From the NCBI GenBank assembly GCA_035499735.1, contig DATJYC010000081.1:1-64000 (forward strand): a stretch of 64,000 nt of DNA, written 5' to 3'. The notes under the pieces are model-generated. The model did no database searches. It saw only the letters and a program-made list of their open reading frames with translations, and was not told the origin of the DNA. A program made the position numbers and the translations under genes. This document shows, piece by piece, positions 27,357-40,429 of the stretch; position 1 is the first letter of the stretch, and each line of letters begins with the position of its first letter. This DNA comes from VBDM01 sp035499735. Its GTDB lineage: Bacteria > Pseudomonadota > Gammaproteobacteria > Burkholderiales > SG8-39.

Positions 27357-28330
27357 TTGCGTACATCGTCCGCCGGACGCTCTACGCCATCCCGATCCTC
27401 GCCGGGGTGAACCTGCTGACGTTCGTCCTGTTCTTCGTCGTCAACACGCCCGACGACATGGCGAGAATCCAGCTCGGCGTGCGGCGCGTCACCGCCGAAG
27501 CGGTCGAGAAGTGGAAGGTCGAGCATGGATACGACAAACCCAGGTTCTTCAACGGCGGGGCGAAGGGAATCGATCGCCTGACGGACACGATCTTCTACGA
27601 GAAGTCGGTCAGGCTGTTCGTTTTCGATTTCGGCAACGCCGACGACGGGCGCTCGATCCGTCACGAGATACTCACGCGCATGTGGCCCAGCCTGGCCCTG
27701 CAGCTGCCTGTCTTCGTGCTGGGCCTGATCGCCTACGTCAGCTTCGCGCTGCTCATGGCATTCTTCCGGGGCACGTATCTCGATTTCGGCGGCGTGGTGC
27801 TGTGCGTCGCGATGATGTCGATCTCCGGCCTCTTCTACATCATCGGCGGGCAGTACCTGTTCGCCAAGGTTTGGCGGCTCGTGCCCATCTCGGGCTACTC
27901 GGGCGGGCTGGACGCGTGGAAGTTCCTGGTTCTCCCGGCCGCGATAGGGCTGGTCGCCGGAATCGGCTCGGGCGCCCGCTGGTATCGCACGATCTTCCTC
28001 GAGGAGATGAGCAAGGACTACGTGCGCACCGCGCGCGCCAAGGGAATGGCGGAAACGGCGGTCATGTTCAAGCACGTGCTGAAGAACGGCATGATCCCCA
28101 TCCTCACGGGCGTGGTCGTGGTCATTCCGACCCTTTTCATGGGCGCCTTGATCATGGAGTCGTTCTTCGGGATTCCGGGACTGGGGAGCTACACCATCGA
28201 TGCGATCCAGGCGCAGGATTTCTCGGTGGTGCGCTCCATGGTCTTTCTCGGCTCGCTGCTGTACATCCTCGGCCTGCTGATGACGGATATTTCCTACACC
28301 CTCGTCGATCCGCGGGTGCGGTTCACATGA
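27353..28330 (+). CDS. Peptide ABC transporter permease (YejB/DppB type)
   Basis: The 325-residue inner-membrane protein starts at a GTG overlapping the binding-protein stop (GTGA). It has about six helices. The N-terminal helix is RRTLYAIPILAGVNLLTFVLFF, and the EAA-type ATPase-contact loop is EEMSKDYVRTARAKGMAETAVMF. It forms half of the transport channel with the next gene product, which it overlaps by 4 bases. Confidence 0.92.
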   Translation: MIAYIVRRTLYAIPILAGVNLLTFVLFFVVNTPDDMARIQLGVRRVTAEAVEKWKVEHGYDKPRFFNGGAKGIDRLTDTIFYEKSVRLFVFDFGNADDGRSIRHEILTRMWPSLALQLPVFVLGLIAYVSFALLMAFFRGTYLDFGGVVLCVAMMSISGLFYIIGGQYLFAKVWRLVPISGYSGGLDAWKFLVLPAAIGLVAGIGSGARWYRTIFLEEMSKDYVRTARAKGMAETAVMFKHVLKNGMIPILTGVVVVIPTLFMGALIMESFFGIPGLGSYTIDAIQAQDFSVVRSMVFLGSLLYILGLLMTDISYTLVDPRVRFT

Positions 28331-29753
28331 TTCCGGTCGTGCTCAGGACGGACGCCTTGTTGTGGCTCCTCGTGGCCGCGGTCGCGGCCTACATCGTCCA
28401 CGTGCGGCGCAGCCCGCATCTGCTGGTTCCCTGGCGGCGCGTGACCCGCAGCGCTTCCGGGATGTCGGCGCTCATGGTGTTCCTCGCGTTCGTCGGGATC
28501 GGGCTGCTGGACTCGGTCCATTTCCGTCCGGCGCTGGAGACCAAGGACGACAGGGGCGAGACCGTATACGCCGTCGAGGCCATTTCGATTCTCGATGCAA
28601 TCGCGACTCCGCTGCGTGCGCGCCGGGAGCGGACCTACTCTGCGCCCTTGGCGACCCGCGCCTATGCGAAGGAGACGATCGAGATCGCAGTGCCGGGCGG
28701 CAAGCCGAGGCAGGTGCGCGAATTCCCGAGGCTGATCTGGGGCGGGGCGCATCTGAAGAGCGAAGACGACAGGTTGTCGGACGTGCTTGCGCGAGCGCTC
28801 GCCGGGCTCGGATTGGCGTTCGTCGTCTGGTGCGGTCTGGCCGCCGCCGTCACCGCTACGCGCGCCCGTCGTGCAGGACGGGGCCTGAAGGAGGAGTGGC
28901 GGTCCATCTGGCGCGCGGAGACCGTGACGCCGTGGTGGGCCTTGCTGCTGACCGCGGGAGCGTTGCTCGCGATCGGAGGCGTCGTCGTGAGCCTGTGCGC
29001 CCGTTATCACGTGCTCGGCACCGAGAAGGTCGGCCAGGACGTCCTCTACCTCGTGCTGAAGAGCATACGGACCGCGCTCGTCATCGGAACGGTGACGACC
29101 CTTGTGCTCCTCCCCTTCGCCGTCATCCTGGGCATCATGGCGGGATATTTCCGCGGGTGGATCGACGACGTCGTTCAATACCTCTACACGACCGTAAGCT
29201 CGATCCCGTCGGTTCTCCTCATCGCGGCGGCGGTGCTGCTGATGCAGGTCTACATCGATCAGCACCCCGAGCTGTTTCCGACCACGGCGCAAAGGGCGGA
29301 TCTCCGGCTGCTCTTTTTGTGCATCATCCTGGGGCTGACGAGCTGGACCGGCCTCGCGCGGCTCCTTCGAGGCGAAGCCCTGAAGCTTCGTGAGCTCGAG
29401 TACATCCAGGCGGCGCAGGCGTTCGGCGTCCGGAGCGGGCAGATCATCGCGCGCCACATCCTGCCGAACGTGATGCACATCGTCCTGATTTCCCTGGTGA
29501 TGGAGTTCTCGGGACTGGTGCTCGCGGAAGCCGTGCTTTCCTACGTCGGCGTGGGCGTCGACCCGACGATGATCAGCTTCGGCACCATGATCAACGCCGC
29601 GCGCCTCGAGATGTCTCGCGACCCTGTGGTCTGGTGGATCCTGCTCGCGGCCTTTGTCTTCATGTTCGCGCTGGTGCTTTCCGCGAACCTCTTCGCCGAC
29701 GCGGTGCGCGACGCGTTCGACCCCCGCGTCAGGGTGGGTGGGCTGGCCCGGGC

Positions 29754-29757
<4 letters not shown>
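28327..29757 (+). CDS. Peptide ABC transporter permease (YejE/DppC type) with long N-terminal extension
   Basis: The 476-residue protein has the usual DppC-like permease core in its C-terminal 290 residues (GTVTTLVLLPFAVILGIMAGYF, and EAA loop LRELEYIQAAQAFGVRSGQII). About 170 extra N-terminal residues include two more helices and a hydrophilic segment between them, facing the periplasm by prediction. A long N-terminal region is also seen in YejE proteins. It overlaps its neighbours by 4 bases on both sides. Confidence 0.92.
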
Positions 29758-31745
<1,988 letters not shown>

Positions 31746-31752
31746 GCCGCTT

Positions 31753-32112
31753 CTAGCGCGCCCCAGGCACCCGCCGCGTCTTGAGGAATTCCTCGAGCGT
31801 CTCGCCGCGGAAGCCTGCGACCATCTCGGGGTTGGAGACGCCGCGCACGCGCGCCAGCTTTTCCAGGCAGAAGAAGCTCGCGCCGTAGCGCATGAGCGCC
31901 GCCCAGTCGAGCTCGCGCACCATGCGGCGCTCCTCGGCCGTGAGGCCGGCCTTCTCGAACTCCCCTTCGAGGTTCTCCTTGAACGCGGCACGCTTCGCGG
32001 GAACGGTGAGCCCGTGCAGGAAGCGGTTGAGGCGCAGCGCCTTTCCGCTCGTCTTCAGGTCGAAGACGTAGGTGCCGGCGAGCTTCTCGACGCCTTTCAG
32101 TTGCGGGTTCAT
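31753..32112 (-). CDS. ligA: Protocatechuate 4,5-dioxygenase alpha subunit (LigA-like)
   Basis: From the ATG at 32112, overlapping the ligB stop as ATGA, the product has 119 residues. It matches the LigA helical subunit (LNRFLHGLTVPAKRAAFKENLEGEFEKAGLTAEER, DWAALMRYGASFFCLEKLARV). LigA caps the active site of LigB in extradiol cleavage of protocatechuate or a related catechol such as gallate. Gene order here is ligB-ligA, the reverse of the Sphingobium ligAB operon. No other lig pathway gene is in the window. Confidence 0.87.
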   Translation of the reverse strand: MNPQLKGVEKLAGTYVFDLKTSGKALRLNRFLHGLTVPAKRAAFKENLEGEFEKAGLTAEERRMVRELDWAALMRYGASFFCLEKLARVRGVSNPEMVAGFRGETLEEFLKTRRVPGAR

Positions 32113-32981
32113 GCGGCGCGCCGCTTGCCGTTCTTCGCCTTCGCGGACGGCTCCTCGAATATCGCCACCGCCATCGCCGTGGTCATCGGCAGGTAGTAGT
32201 TCTGGTGGATCTTCCTCACGCGCGGCGAGAGCGCCCCGCGCATCGCGAGCCACATGATCTCCTCCGCGCCTTCGGTGCCGCCGAGCCTGATGTAGTCGGC
32301 GTGGCGCATCGCGGTGAGCTTCTTGGGGTTGTCGGCGATGAGGTCGAGGAACTTCAGGTCCCATTTCTCGTTGTTGAAGCCGCCACGCTCGCCGTTCATC
32401 TGGTGCGACAGGCCGCCCGTGCCGACGATGAGGACGTCGAGGTCCTCGGGGTAGGAGAGGATCGCGCGGCGCACCGCCTGGCCGAGCTTCCAGCAGCGCA
32501 GCGGCGTCGGGATCGGGTGCTGGAGCACGTTCACCTCGATCGGCACGATCCGCCCCGGCCAGTCGGGCGCGGGCGGCCAGAACATGGTGAGGGGAGAGTG
32601 CACGCCGTGGTCGATCGGCAGGTCCTGGAAGACCGAGATGTCAAACTCGTCGTTCACCAGGGAATCGGCCATGTGGCGCGCCAGGGCGGCGTGCCCCTTG
32701 AGCGGCGGTATCGCCCGCTGTCCCAGGCCCTCGTCGGCGATGGGGAACTCGTCGCTGACGCCGAGCGCGAAGGTCGGATAGTGGTCGAAGAAGAAAGTGC
32801 TCGCGTGGTCGTTGTAGAAGAACACGAGCACGTCGGGATTCTTCGCCGCGATCCACGCCTTGACCGGCTCGTAGCCCTTGAAGAGGGGAATCCAGTCCGG
32901 ATCGTTCTGCTTCTTGCGGTCGTAGGCGCCCGCGATGGTGGGCACGTGCGAGGTGCCGATGCCGCCGATGATGTTGGCCAT
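32109..32981 (-). CDS. ligB: Extradiol ring-cleavage dioxygenase beta subunit (LigB-like)
   Basis: The 290-residue class III extradiol dioxygenase has Fe(II)-ligand candidates His12 (GIGTSHVPT) and His59 (FYNDHAST) and a glutamate in LGGTEGAEEIMW near 240. The catalytic base histidine is in GTGGLSHQM, and LPIDHGVHSPL follows the family pattern. It cleaves protocatechuate-type rings between C4 and C5; substrate specificity cannot be fixed. The ATG follows a 13-base perfect palindrome and a TAGAAT box with no Shine-Dalgarno. It may be the internal promoter of a longer minus-strand operon starting at fumarase. Confidence 0.9.
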   Translation of the reverse strand: MANIIGGIGTSHVPTIAGAYDRKKQNDPDWIPLFKGYEPVKAWIAAKNPDVLVFFYNDHASTFFFDHYPTFALGVSDEFPIADEGLGQRAIPPLKGHAALARHMADSLVNDEFDISVFQDLPIDHGVHSPLTMFWPPAPDWPGRIVPIEVNVLQHPIPTPLRCWKLGQAVRRAILSYPEDLDVLIVGTGGLSHQMNGERGGFNNEKWDLKFLDLIADNPKKLTAMRHADYIRLGGTEGAEEIMWLAMRGALSPRVRKIHQNYYLPMTTAMAVAIFEEPSAKAKNGKRRAA

Positions 32982-32997
32982 AATTAGACTAATTCTA
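32982..32997 (-). promoter_or_regulatory. Palindrome and -10 box in front of ligB
   Basis: AATTAG-A-CTAATT (32982-32994) is a perfect 13-base palindrome ending one base before the ligB ATG. TAGAAT (32997-32992, minus strand) overlaps its distal arm and the upstream stop codon. This A/T-rich spot stands out in GC-rich surroundings and has the geometry of an operator. Confidence 0.4.
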
Positions 32998-33885
32998 ACG
33001 CCGGGCAGTGCCGAGCGCCACGATGGCCCCGACCACCACCAGGGCTCCGGCGATCTGCGTCGCGGAAAGGCCTTGATCCAGGATCGCCCAGGCGGTGAAC
33101 ATCAGCGCCACCGGCTCGAAATTGAGCACGGCGATGTCGCTCGCCGAGCGCATGCGCGGCTGCACCACGAACAGGGCCGTGATCGCCGAGCCGTAGAAGA
33201 GCGTGAGCAGGGCGAGTCCCGCCCAGCCGGCACCGTCGCGGGGGAAGACGAGTGCGCCCGAGATCAGGGCGCCCGCGAGCGCCACCGCCGCGCAGCTCGC
33301 CATCGCGAGCAGGCTGCGCACCCTGCCGTCCAGCCCGTGCAGCCAGCGCGCGTTGAGATAGAGCACCAGGGCGAAGAAAAGGGACGCGCAGCCCGCGTAG
33401 GCGACTCCGGCGCCGATCTCGCTCCAGCGGGCGGCGAGCTCGCCGCCCGCGCGCGCGATGTCGAGCGCGAGCGCCAGCCCGAGAAGCGCCGTGAGCATGG
33501 CGAGCAGTGCCCGGGCCGAGGGCCGCCCCAGCCCGCCCGCCCAGGACATGAGCGCGAACACCATCGGGTAGGTGTTGAAGGTCAGGAGCGCGAGCGCGAC
33601 CGGTATCCGCGCGACGGCGGCATAGATGCAGTAGCTCTGCGCGGCGACCACCGCGCCGATGGCGAGCGCGCGGCCTGCGCTCGGGGCGGGAACGGAAATG
33701 GGGGCGCGCAGCGCGAGGAGCAGCCCGAGCACCGCGAGCGCCGTGCCCCCGGAGCGGAACACGACCGCCGTCACAACGCTCGTTCCGTGGTCGAAGGCGA
33801 TGCGGGCGGCGATGTGGTTGAGGCTGAAAGTGACGGCAATGACGAGAAGGATCGCGATGCCGGCCCAGCGCGACACCGGCCTCAA
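32995..33885 (-). CDS. EamA/DMT-family transporter
   Basis: The 296-residue protein has about ten hydrophobic helices in two five-helix halves (GIAILLVIAVTFSLNHIAARIAF opens the first, ATQIAGALVVVGAIVALG closes the second). This is the EamA drug/metabolite transporter layout. I prefer the TTG start at 33885, which overlaps the upstream stop as TTGA; a GTG at 33876 is an alternative. The much longer upstream open frame is antisense noise. Substrate is unknown; linkage to ligBA suggests an aromatic compound or metabolite, as inference. Confidence 0.85.
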   Translation of the reverse strand: MRPVSRWAGIAILLVIAVTFSLNHIAARIAFDHGTSVVTAVVFRSGGTALAVLGLLLALRAPISVPAPSAGRALAIGAVVAAQSYCIYAAVARIPVALALLTFNTYPMVFALMSWAGGLGRPSARALLAMLTALLGLALALDIARAGGELAARWSEIGAGVAYAGCASLFFALVLYLNARWLHGLDGRVRSLLAMASCAAVALAGALISGALVFPRDGAGWAGLALLTLFYGSAITALFVVQPRMRSASDIAVLNFEPVALMFTAWAILDQGLSATQIAGALVVVGAIVALGTARR

Positions 33886-34502
33886 ACCGCGGCCTCGAAA
33901 AGCCGTTGGAATATAGTCTTCTTGAGGTTGCGGAAGTGGGGGCGCACGCGGCCGCTCCAGGCGGTCGCGCGCATCGCGAGCCAGGGCGGGCTGGTGAGCG
34001 TTTCGGTGCGCGTGAGGTCGTAGCAGGAGTGGTACCGCGGCGAGCCGTCGGGATTGCGGAAGCGGCGCGCTCGCACCGTGCCGGGACACGCGGCGAGGCC
34101 GGGCATGTGCTCCTTGTTGTACCAGGCGTTCAGATCGGCCTCGTGCTCGGGGGCGACGTCCATCTCGACCACGTAGTGAAACTGCGGCGCCACGGTGCGG
34201 GAAGCGCCGGGACGGTCGAATACCGGGAGAAGCTTCGCGGCGGCGACCTTCGCTCCCTCCAGGCTCGGAAGGGTCGCCGCCTCTTCGGCCGCGCGCGAGA
34301 GCACCGAGGCGTTTACCGCGGCGGACTCGCGCGAGAATAGATACACGTAGGTTTCTTCGGTCTCGAGCGCAGCGTGCGCGCCCACGCTTTCGGCGAGCGG
34401 CACGCATTCGCGCGCGAGCTCGCCCAGCTCAAGCTGCAGCGCGGGCGAGCGCGTGCGCAGCGCGCACTTCAGGAGCACTCCGCCGGTGAGGGCTGCGCTC
34501 AT
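33882..34502 (-). CDS. Dimeric alpha-beta barrel (DUF4286/EthD-like) protein
   Basis: The 206-residue protein appears to be a tandem of two small ferredoxin-like halves. The second contains FHYVVEMDVAPEHEADLNAWYNKEHMPGLAACPG, the recognisable core of this superfamily, and ends VRPHFRNLKKTIFQRLF. Members sit in catabolic operons and can be small-molecule-binding or oxygenase-like. The start at 34502 follows the fumarase stop by 5 bases. I cannot assign a reaction. Confidence 0.75.
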   Translation of the reverse strand: MSAALTGGVLLKCALRTRSPALQLELGELARECVPLAESVGAHAALETEETYVYLFSRESAAVNASVLSRAAEEAATLPSLEGAKVAAAKLLPVFDRPGASRTVAPQFHYVVEMDVAPEHEADLNAWYNKEHMPGLAACPGTVRARRFRNPDGSPRYHSCYDLTRTETLTSPPWLAMRATAWSGRVRPHFRNLKKTIFQRLFEAAV

Positions 34503-34507
34503 CCGGG

Positions 34508-36034
34508 TCACGCCGCCTTGACCGGAATCCTGAGCTCCCGGATACGCTTCTCCCATTCGGCCGGGCCGCTCTGGTGAACCGAGTCGCCGCGGGCGTCGAC
34601 GGCGACGGTCACCGGCATGTCTTTCACCTCGAACTCGTAGATCGCCTCCATGCCGAGGTCGCCGAAGGCGAGCACGCGCGACCTGCGTATCGCCTTGGCG
34701 ACGAGGTAGGCGGCGCCGCCGACCGCGATGAGCGAGGCCGTCTTGTGCTTCCGGATCGCCTCGATCGCCGCGGGGCCGCGCTCGCCCTTGCCGATCATGG
34801 CGACGAGGCCCGTCCTGGCGAGCATGGTCTCGACGAACTTGTCCATGCGCGTCGCCGTAGTCGGGCCCGCGGGACCCACGACCTCGTCGCGCACGGGGTC
34901 GACCGGACCGACGTAATAGATGACGCGGTTGGTGAAATCGACCGGAAGCTTTTCTCCCTTCGCAAGCATGTCCTCGATGCGTTTGTGCGCGGCGTCGCGG
35001 CCGGTGAGCATCTTTCCCGAGAGGAGCAGCGTCTCCCCTGGCTTCCATTGCATCACTTCCTCGCGCGTCAGCGTGTCGAGGTCCACGCGCCGCGACTGCG
35101 CGCTCGGCGTCCAGGTCACTCTGGGCCAGTCTTCCAGGCTCGGCGCCTCGAACTCGGCGGGGCCGGAACCGTCGAGCACGAAATGCACGTGGCGCGTTGC
35201 CGCGCAGTTCGGGATCATGGCGATCGGTTTGTTCGCCGCGTGCGTCGGGAAGGAGCGGATCTTGACGTCGAGGACCGTCGACAGGCCGCCCAGGCCCTGC
35301 GCGCCGATGCCGAGACGGTTGACCTTGTCGTAGAGCTCCAGGCGCAGCTCCTCGTACTGGTCGCGCGGACCGCGCGCGACCAGGTCCGACATGTCGATCG
35401 GCTCCATCAGGGACTCCTTGGCGAGCTGCATCGCCTTCTCGGCCGTGCCGCCGATGCCGATCCCGAGCATGCCCGGCGGGCACCAGCCCGCGCCCATCGT
35501 GGGGACGGTCTTCAGCACCCAGTCGACCACCGAATCGGAGGGGTTGAGCATCGCGAATTTCGCCTTCGCCTCGGAGCCGCCGCCCTTGGCCGCGACGTCG
35601 ACCTCGATCTTGTCGCCGGGGACGAGCTCCATGCTCACGACGGCGGGCGTGTTGTCCTTCGTGTTCCTGCGCGCGAACTGCGGGTCCTCGAGGACGGAGG
35701 CGCGCAGCCTGTTGTCCGGGTTCAGGTAGGCGCGGCGCACGCCCTCGTTCACCGCGTCGGCGACCGATCCCGTGAAGCCTTCCAGACGCACCTCCATGCC
35801 GATCTTCAGGAACACGTTGACGATTCCGGTGTCCTGGCAGATCGGCCGGTGGCCCTCGGCGCACATGCGCGAGTTGGTGAGGATCTGCGCGATCGCGTCG
35901 CGGGCCGCGGGGGACTGCTCGCGCTCGTAGGCGCGAGCGAGATGCCGGATGTAGTCGCGCGGATGGTAGTAGCTGATGTACTGGAGCGCGTCGGCGACGC
36001 TCTGGACGAGGTCTTCCTGCTTCGTGGCTGCCAT
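34508..36034 (-). CDS. fumA: Fumarate hydratase class I (Fe-S)
   Basis: The 508-residue protein has the N-terminal class I fumarase domain with ICQDTGIVNVFLKIG, GWCPPGMLGIGIGG and IPNCAATRHVHF, supplying the three cysteines of the 4Fe-4S cluster. The C-terminal beta domain has GKMLTGRDAAHKRI and PAGPTTATRMDKF. It hydrates fumarate to malate. The ATG at 36034 lies only 7 bases after a TATACT box, so translation may begin at or very near the mRNA 5' end. Downstream genes to ligA follow with gaps of 13 bases or less. Confidence 0.93.
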   Translation of the reverse strand: MAATKQEDLVQSVADALQYISYYHPRDYIRHLARAYEREQSPAARDAIAQILTNSRMCAEGHRPICQDTGIVNVFLKIGMEVRLEGFTGSVADAVNEGVRRAYLNPDNRLRASVLEDPQFARRNTKDNTPAVVSMELVPGDKIEVDVAAKGGGSEAKAKFAMLNPSDSVVDWVLKTVPTMGAGWCPPGMLGIGIGGTAEKAMQLAKESLMEPIDMSDLVARGPRDQYEELRLELYDKVNRLGIGAQGLGGLSTVLDVKIRSFPTHAANKPIAMIPNCAATRHVHFVLDGSGPAEFEAPSLEDWPRVTWTPSAQSRRVDLDTLTREEVMQWKPGETLLLSGKMLTGRDAAHKRIEDMLAKGEKLPVDFTNRVIYYVGPVDPVRDEVVGPAGPTTATRMDKFVETMLARTGLVAMIGKGERGPAAIEAIRKHKTASLIAVGGAAYLVAKAIRRSRVLAFGDLGMEAIYEFEVKDMPVTVAVDARGDSVHQSGPAEWEKRIRELRIPVKAA

Positions 36035-36041
36035 ACGGGTA

Positions 36042-36047
36042 AGTATA
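36042..36047 (-). promoter_or_regulatory. -10 box in front of fumarase
   Basis: TATACT (36047-36042, minus strand) is 7 bases from the fumarase ATG, without a ribosome site and without a clear -35. Confidence 0.4.
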
Positions 36048-36056
36048 GCCGCTCGG

Positions 36057-36085
36057 TTGCGGGACACCGGGGGCGCCGGTAGACT
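36057..36085 (+). promoter_or_regulatory. Possible acs promoter
   Basis: TTGCGG (36057-36062) and TAGACT (36080-36085) are 17 bases apart. A strong AAGGAGG ribosome site (36099-36105) precedes the acs ATG at 36112. Confidence 0.4.
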
Positions 36086-36111
36086 TTGGCAAACATCCAA
36101 GGAGGTTCCGC

Positions 36112-38085
<1,974 letters not shown>

Positions 38086-38189
38086 CCCCCCGGACTCACG
38101 CTGCCCACCGCGGATGTGGGATCGCTTCGCCGCGCCGTGATGTAGTATCGCGCGCACGACATTCCGTCGGCCGCAAGGGAGACCGCACC

Positions 38190-39374
38190 ATGTACCGCGC
38201 CACGAAGGACATCAAGCTTCCGACCACAATAACCGGCTCGCTGCCGCGCCCGAGCTGGTACACCGAGAACCTGGGGTCGCGGTCCTTCCTCGACGCGATG
38301 GTCAGCACGTCCTTCCGCGAGCAGTACGTCGACACGGTCTCGGTCTACCTGCACGAGCAGGAGGTCGCCGGCCTGGATATCGTCACCGACGGCGACGCCC
38401 ATTTCGACCAGGACGTCGGCGGCCAGAGCTGGACCGCGTATCCGACGCGCCACATGGCGGGCTTCGAGCGCGGCAATCCGCGCCCAACGCCCGCGGGCAA
38501 GGGCGGTATCTGGTTTCCGCCGGGCCACATCCTGCACGACTACCTCGAGTCGCGCGTCATGGCGAACATCATCGGTCCCGTCGGCCGCGGCGACCTCCAG
38601 TACACGCCGATGTTCAAGGCCGCCCAGCGCCTCACCCGCAAGCCGGTCAAGTTCGGCACGATAGGCCCCGAGCTCGTCGCGTTCGCGGTCGCGGACAAGC
38701 ACTATAAGAACATCAAGGACCGCATCTACGCGCTTGCCGACGCCTTCAACGAGGAATTGCACGAGCTCGCCGATGCCGGCTGCGAAGTGATCCAGTTCGA
38801 GGAGCCGCAGATCCACCTGCTCGCCGTGCGCAACATCGTCGACGCCGTGATCAACCCGAAGTTCAGCGTCGAGGTGTTCAACCGGACGGTGAAGGGCCTG
38901 CGCGCCAAGACCGAGGTGTGGTGCCACAGCTGCTGGGGCAACCCCTCGCAGCAGCGCATGTTCACGCAGGTGCAGAGCTACAAGCCGGCGCTTCCCCTGT
39001 TCAACGAGGTCGACGCCGACGTCATCACCTTCGAGTCCTGCAGCGCCGGCGGAATGGACCTCGAGGCCTTCGGCAAGACCATCACCGAAAAGAAGATCGC
39101 GATCGGCGTCATCGACCACCACACGCTGCAGATCGAGCGGCCCGAGGAGATCGCCGACCACATCCGCCGCGCGCTCAAGCACATCCCGGTCGAGCGCCTG
39201 GTGATCAGCTCCGACTGCGGCATGGGCCGAGAAGGGATGAGCCGGCGCCACGCGTTCTACAAGATGGTGGCTCTGGTCCAGGGCACGAACATCGTGCGCC
39301 GCGAGCTCGGGCTTCCCGAGGCGCGGTGCCTCGCCGCCGACGAGCGCTACTCGCTGGTGGTGCCGACCAAATGA
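38190..39374 (+). CDS. Core-MetE-like (cobalamin-independent methyltransferase fold) protein
   Basis: The 394-residue protein corresponds to the C-terminal catalytic barrel of MetE. The zinc ligands can be placed as His246-x-Cys248 (WCHSCWG), Glu282 (ITFESCS) and Cys343 (SSDCGMG), matching the H-x-C/E/C set of MetE. The N-terminal folate-binding half of full-length MetE is missing. The start TTTITGSLPRPSWY is usual for core-MetE. It may move methyl groups between a small donor and a thiol, or cleave a C-S bond. It heads a six-gene unit, with the next gene 4 bases downstream. Confidence 0.82.
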   Translation: MYRATKDIKLPTTITGSLPRPSWYTENLGSRSFLDAMVSTSFREQYVDTVSVYLHEQEVAGLDIVTDGDAHFDQDVGGQSWTAYPTRHMAGFERGNPRPTPAGKGGIWFPPGHILHDYLESRVMANIIGPVGRGDLQYTPMFKAAQRLTRKPVKFGTIGPELVAFAVADKHYKNIKDRIYALADAFNEELHELADAGCEVIQFEEPQIHLLAVRNIVDAVINPKFSVEVFNRTVKGLRAKTEVWCHSCWGNPSQQRMFTQVQSYKPALPLFNEVDADVITFESCSAGGMDLEAFGKTITEKKIAIGVIDHHTLQIERPEEIADHIRRALKHIPVERLVISSDCGMGREGMSRRHAFYKMVALVQGTNIVRRELGLPEARCLAADERYSLVVPTK

Positions 39375-39378
39375 TCGA

Positions 39379-40005
39379 ATGAAGAAAGACCTGGAAGACC
39401 GGCTCGCGATCCGCGAGCTCGTCGAGAACTGGGCGGTCTGGCGCGATTCCTTGAAATGGGACCGCTTCCGGACCGTTTGGCATCCGGAGGGACGGATGTG
39501 GGCGACCTGGTTCCAGGGCACATACGAGGAGTTCATCCGCGCGAACCAGGAAGGCTATGCGCGCGGCGTGCGCATCTATCACATGCTTGGCGGCTCCTCG
39601 ATCGACGTCAAGGGGAAGCGGGCGATCGCGCAGACGAAGATGTCGATCTCGCAGCGCGCGCCGGTGGAGGGCGTCGTGTGCGACGTCGTCTGCACCGGCC
39701 GGTTCTACGATTTCCTCGAGAAGCGCAAGGGTCGCTGGGGTCTGGTATGGCGGCGGCTCTTCTACGAGAAGGACAGGCTCGACCCGGTAACCCCCGGCGC
39801 GGTCCCCAGGCTCGACCCGGCGCTGCTCGAGCGTTTCCCAATCGGCTACCGTCATCTCGGCTATCTGCAGACGAAAGTGGGCTACAAGGTGAAAGAGGAC
39901 ATGCCCGGCCTGGACGGACCGGAGGCCGAGGTCTTGTACGCGAAGGGCGAGGCGTGGCTGAAGGGGAAATCATTCGATTCTCTGTTGCGCGGAACGAGCG
40001 GATAG
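39379..40005 (+). CDS. SnoaL-like (NTF2-fold) protein
   Basis: The 208-residue protein begins with the typical NTF2-like helix LEDRLAIRELVENWAVWRDSLKWDRFRTVWHPEGRMWATWF. It continues with HMLGGSSIDVKGKRAIAQTKMSI and a CDVVCTGRFYDFLEKRKGRWGLVWRRLFYEKDR strand pair. SnoaL-like proteins include isomerases, dehydratases and ligand binders in catabolic clusters; the reaction here is unknown. The C-terminal 70 residues go beyond the minimal fold. Confidence 0.8.
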   Translation: MKKDLEDRLAIRELVENWAVWRDSLKWDRFRTVWHPEGRMWATWFQGTYEEFIRANQEGYARGVRIYHMLGGSSIDVKGKRAIAQTKMSISQRAPVEGVVCDVVCTGRFYDFLEKRKGRWGLVWRRLFYEKDRLDPVTPGAVPRLDPALLERFPIGYRHLGYLQTKVGYKVKEDMPGLDGPEAEVLYAKGEAWLKGKSFDSLLRGTSG

Positions 40006-40047
40006 TTCGAGAATAGCGCCGGCGCGAGAGCACAATTGGGGGAGCCG

Positions 40048-40416
40048 ATGTCGCTCGTCGACAAATTCAACCTGCTGAACGAGTTCAATATCCTGCGCAT
40101 CATCTGCGGCGCGTTCTTCATTCCGCACATCTATGCCAAGTACTTCGTGCCCGAGGCGCTCGGCTTCTTCGTGGCGGCCAAGTTCAAGCCGCCGAAATTC
40201 TGGCTCTTGACCGCGTGCGTCGTGGAGGTCGTGCTCGCGATCGGGCTGATCTTCGGCATCTACACGACCTGGGTCGCCTGGATCGCGGCGTTCCACCTCG
40301 CGGTCGCGGGAGCCGCGGTCTGGCGCGTGACCGGCAAGTGGCTGTGGAACATCGGCGGCTTCGAGTACTGCCTGTTCTGGGCGATCTGCTGCGTGGTCGT
40401 CGCGATGCACGGCTGA
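40048..40416 (+). CDS. DoxX-like four-helix membrane protein
   Basis: I use the ATG at 40048, preceded by TTGGGGGAG, rather than the TTG four codons earlier. The 122-residue product has four hydrophobic segments (ILRIICGAFFIPHIYAKYF; FWLLTACVVEVVLAIGLIFG; WVAWIAAFHLAVAGAAVW; CLFWAICCVVVAMHG), the DoxX/DoxD-type layout. DoxX relatives are linked to quinone or thiol redox at the inner membrane. The role in this cluster is not known. Confidence 0.75.
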   Translation: MSLVDKFNLLNEFNILRIICGAFFIPHIYAKYFVPEALGFFVAAKFKPPKFWLLTACVVEVVLAIGLIFGIYTTWVAWIAAFHLAVAGAAVWRVTGKWLWNIGGFEYCLFWAICCVVVAMHG

Positions 40417-40429
40417 TCCGGAGCGGCAA

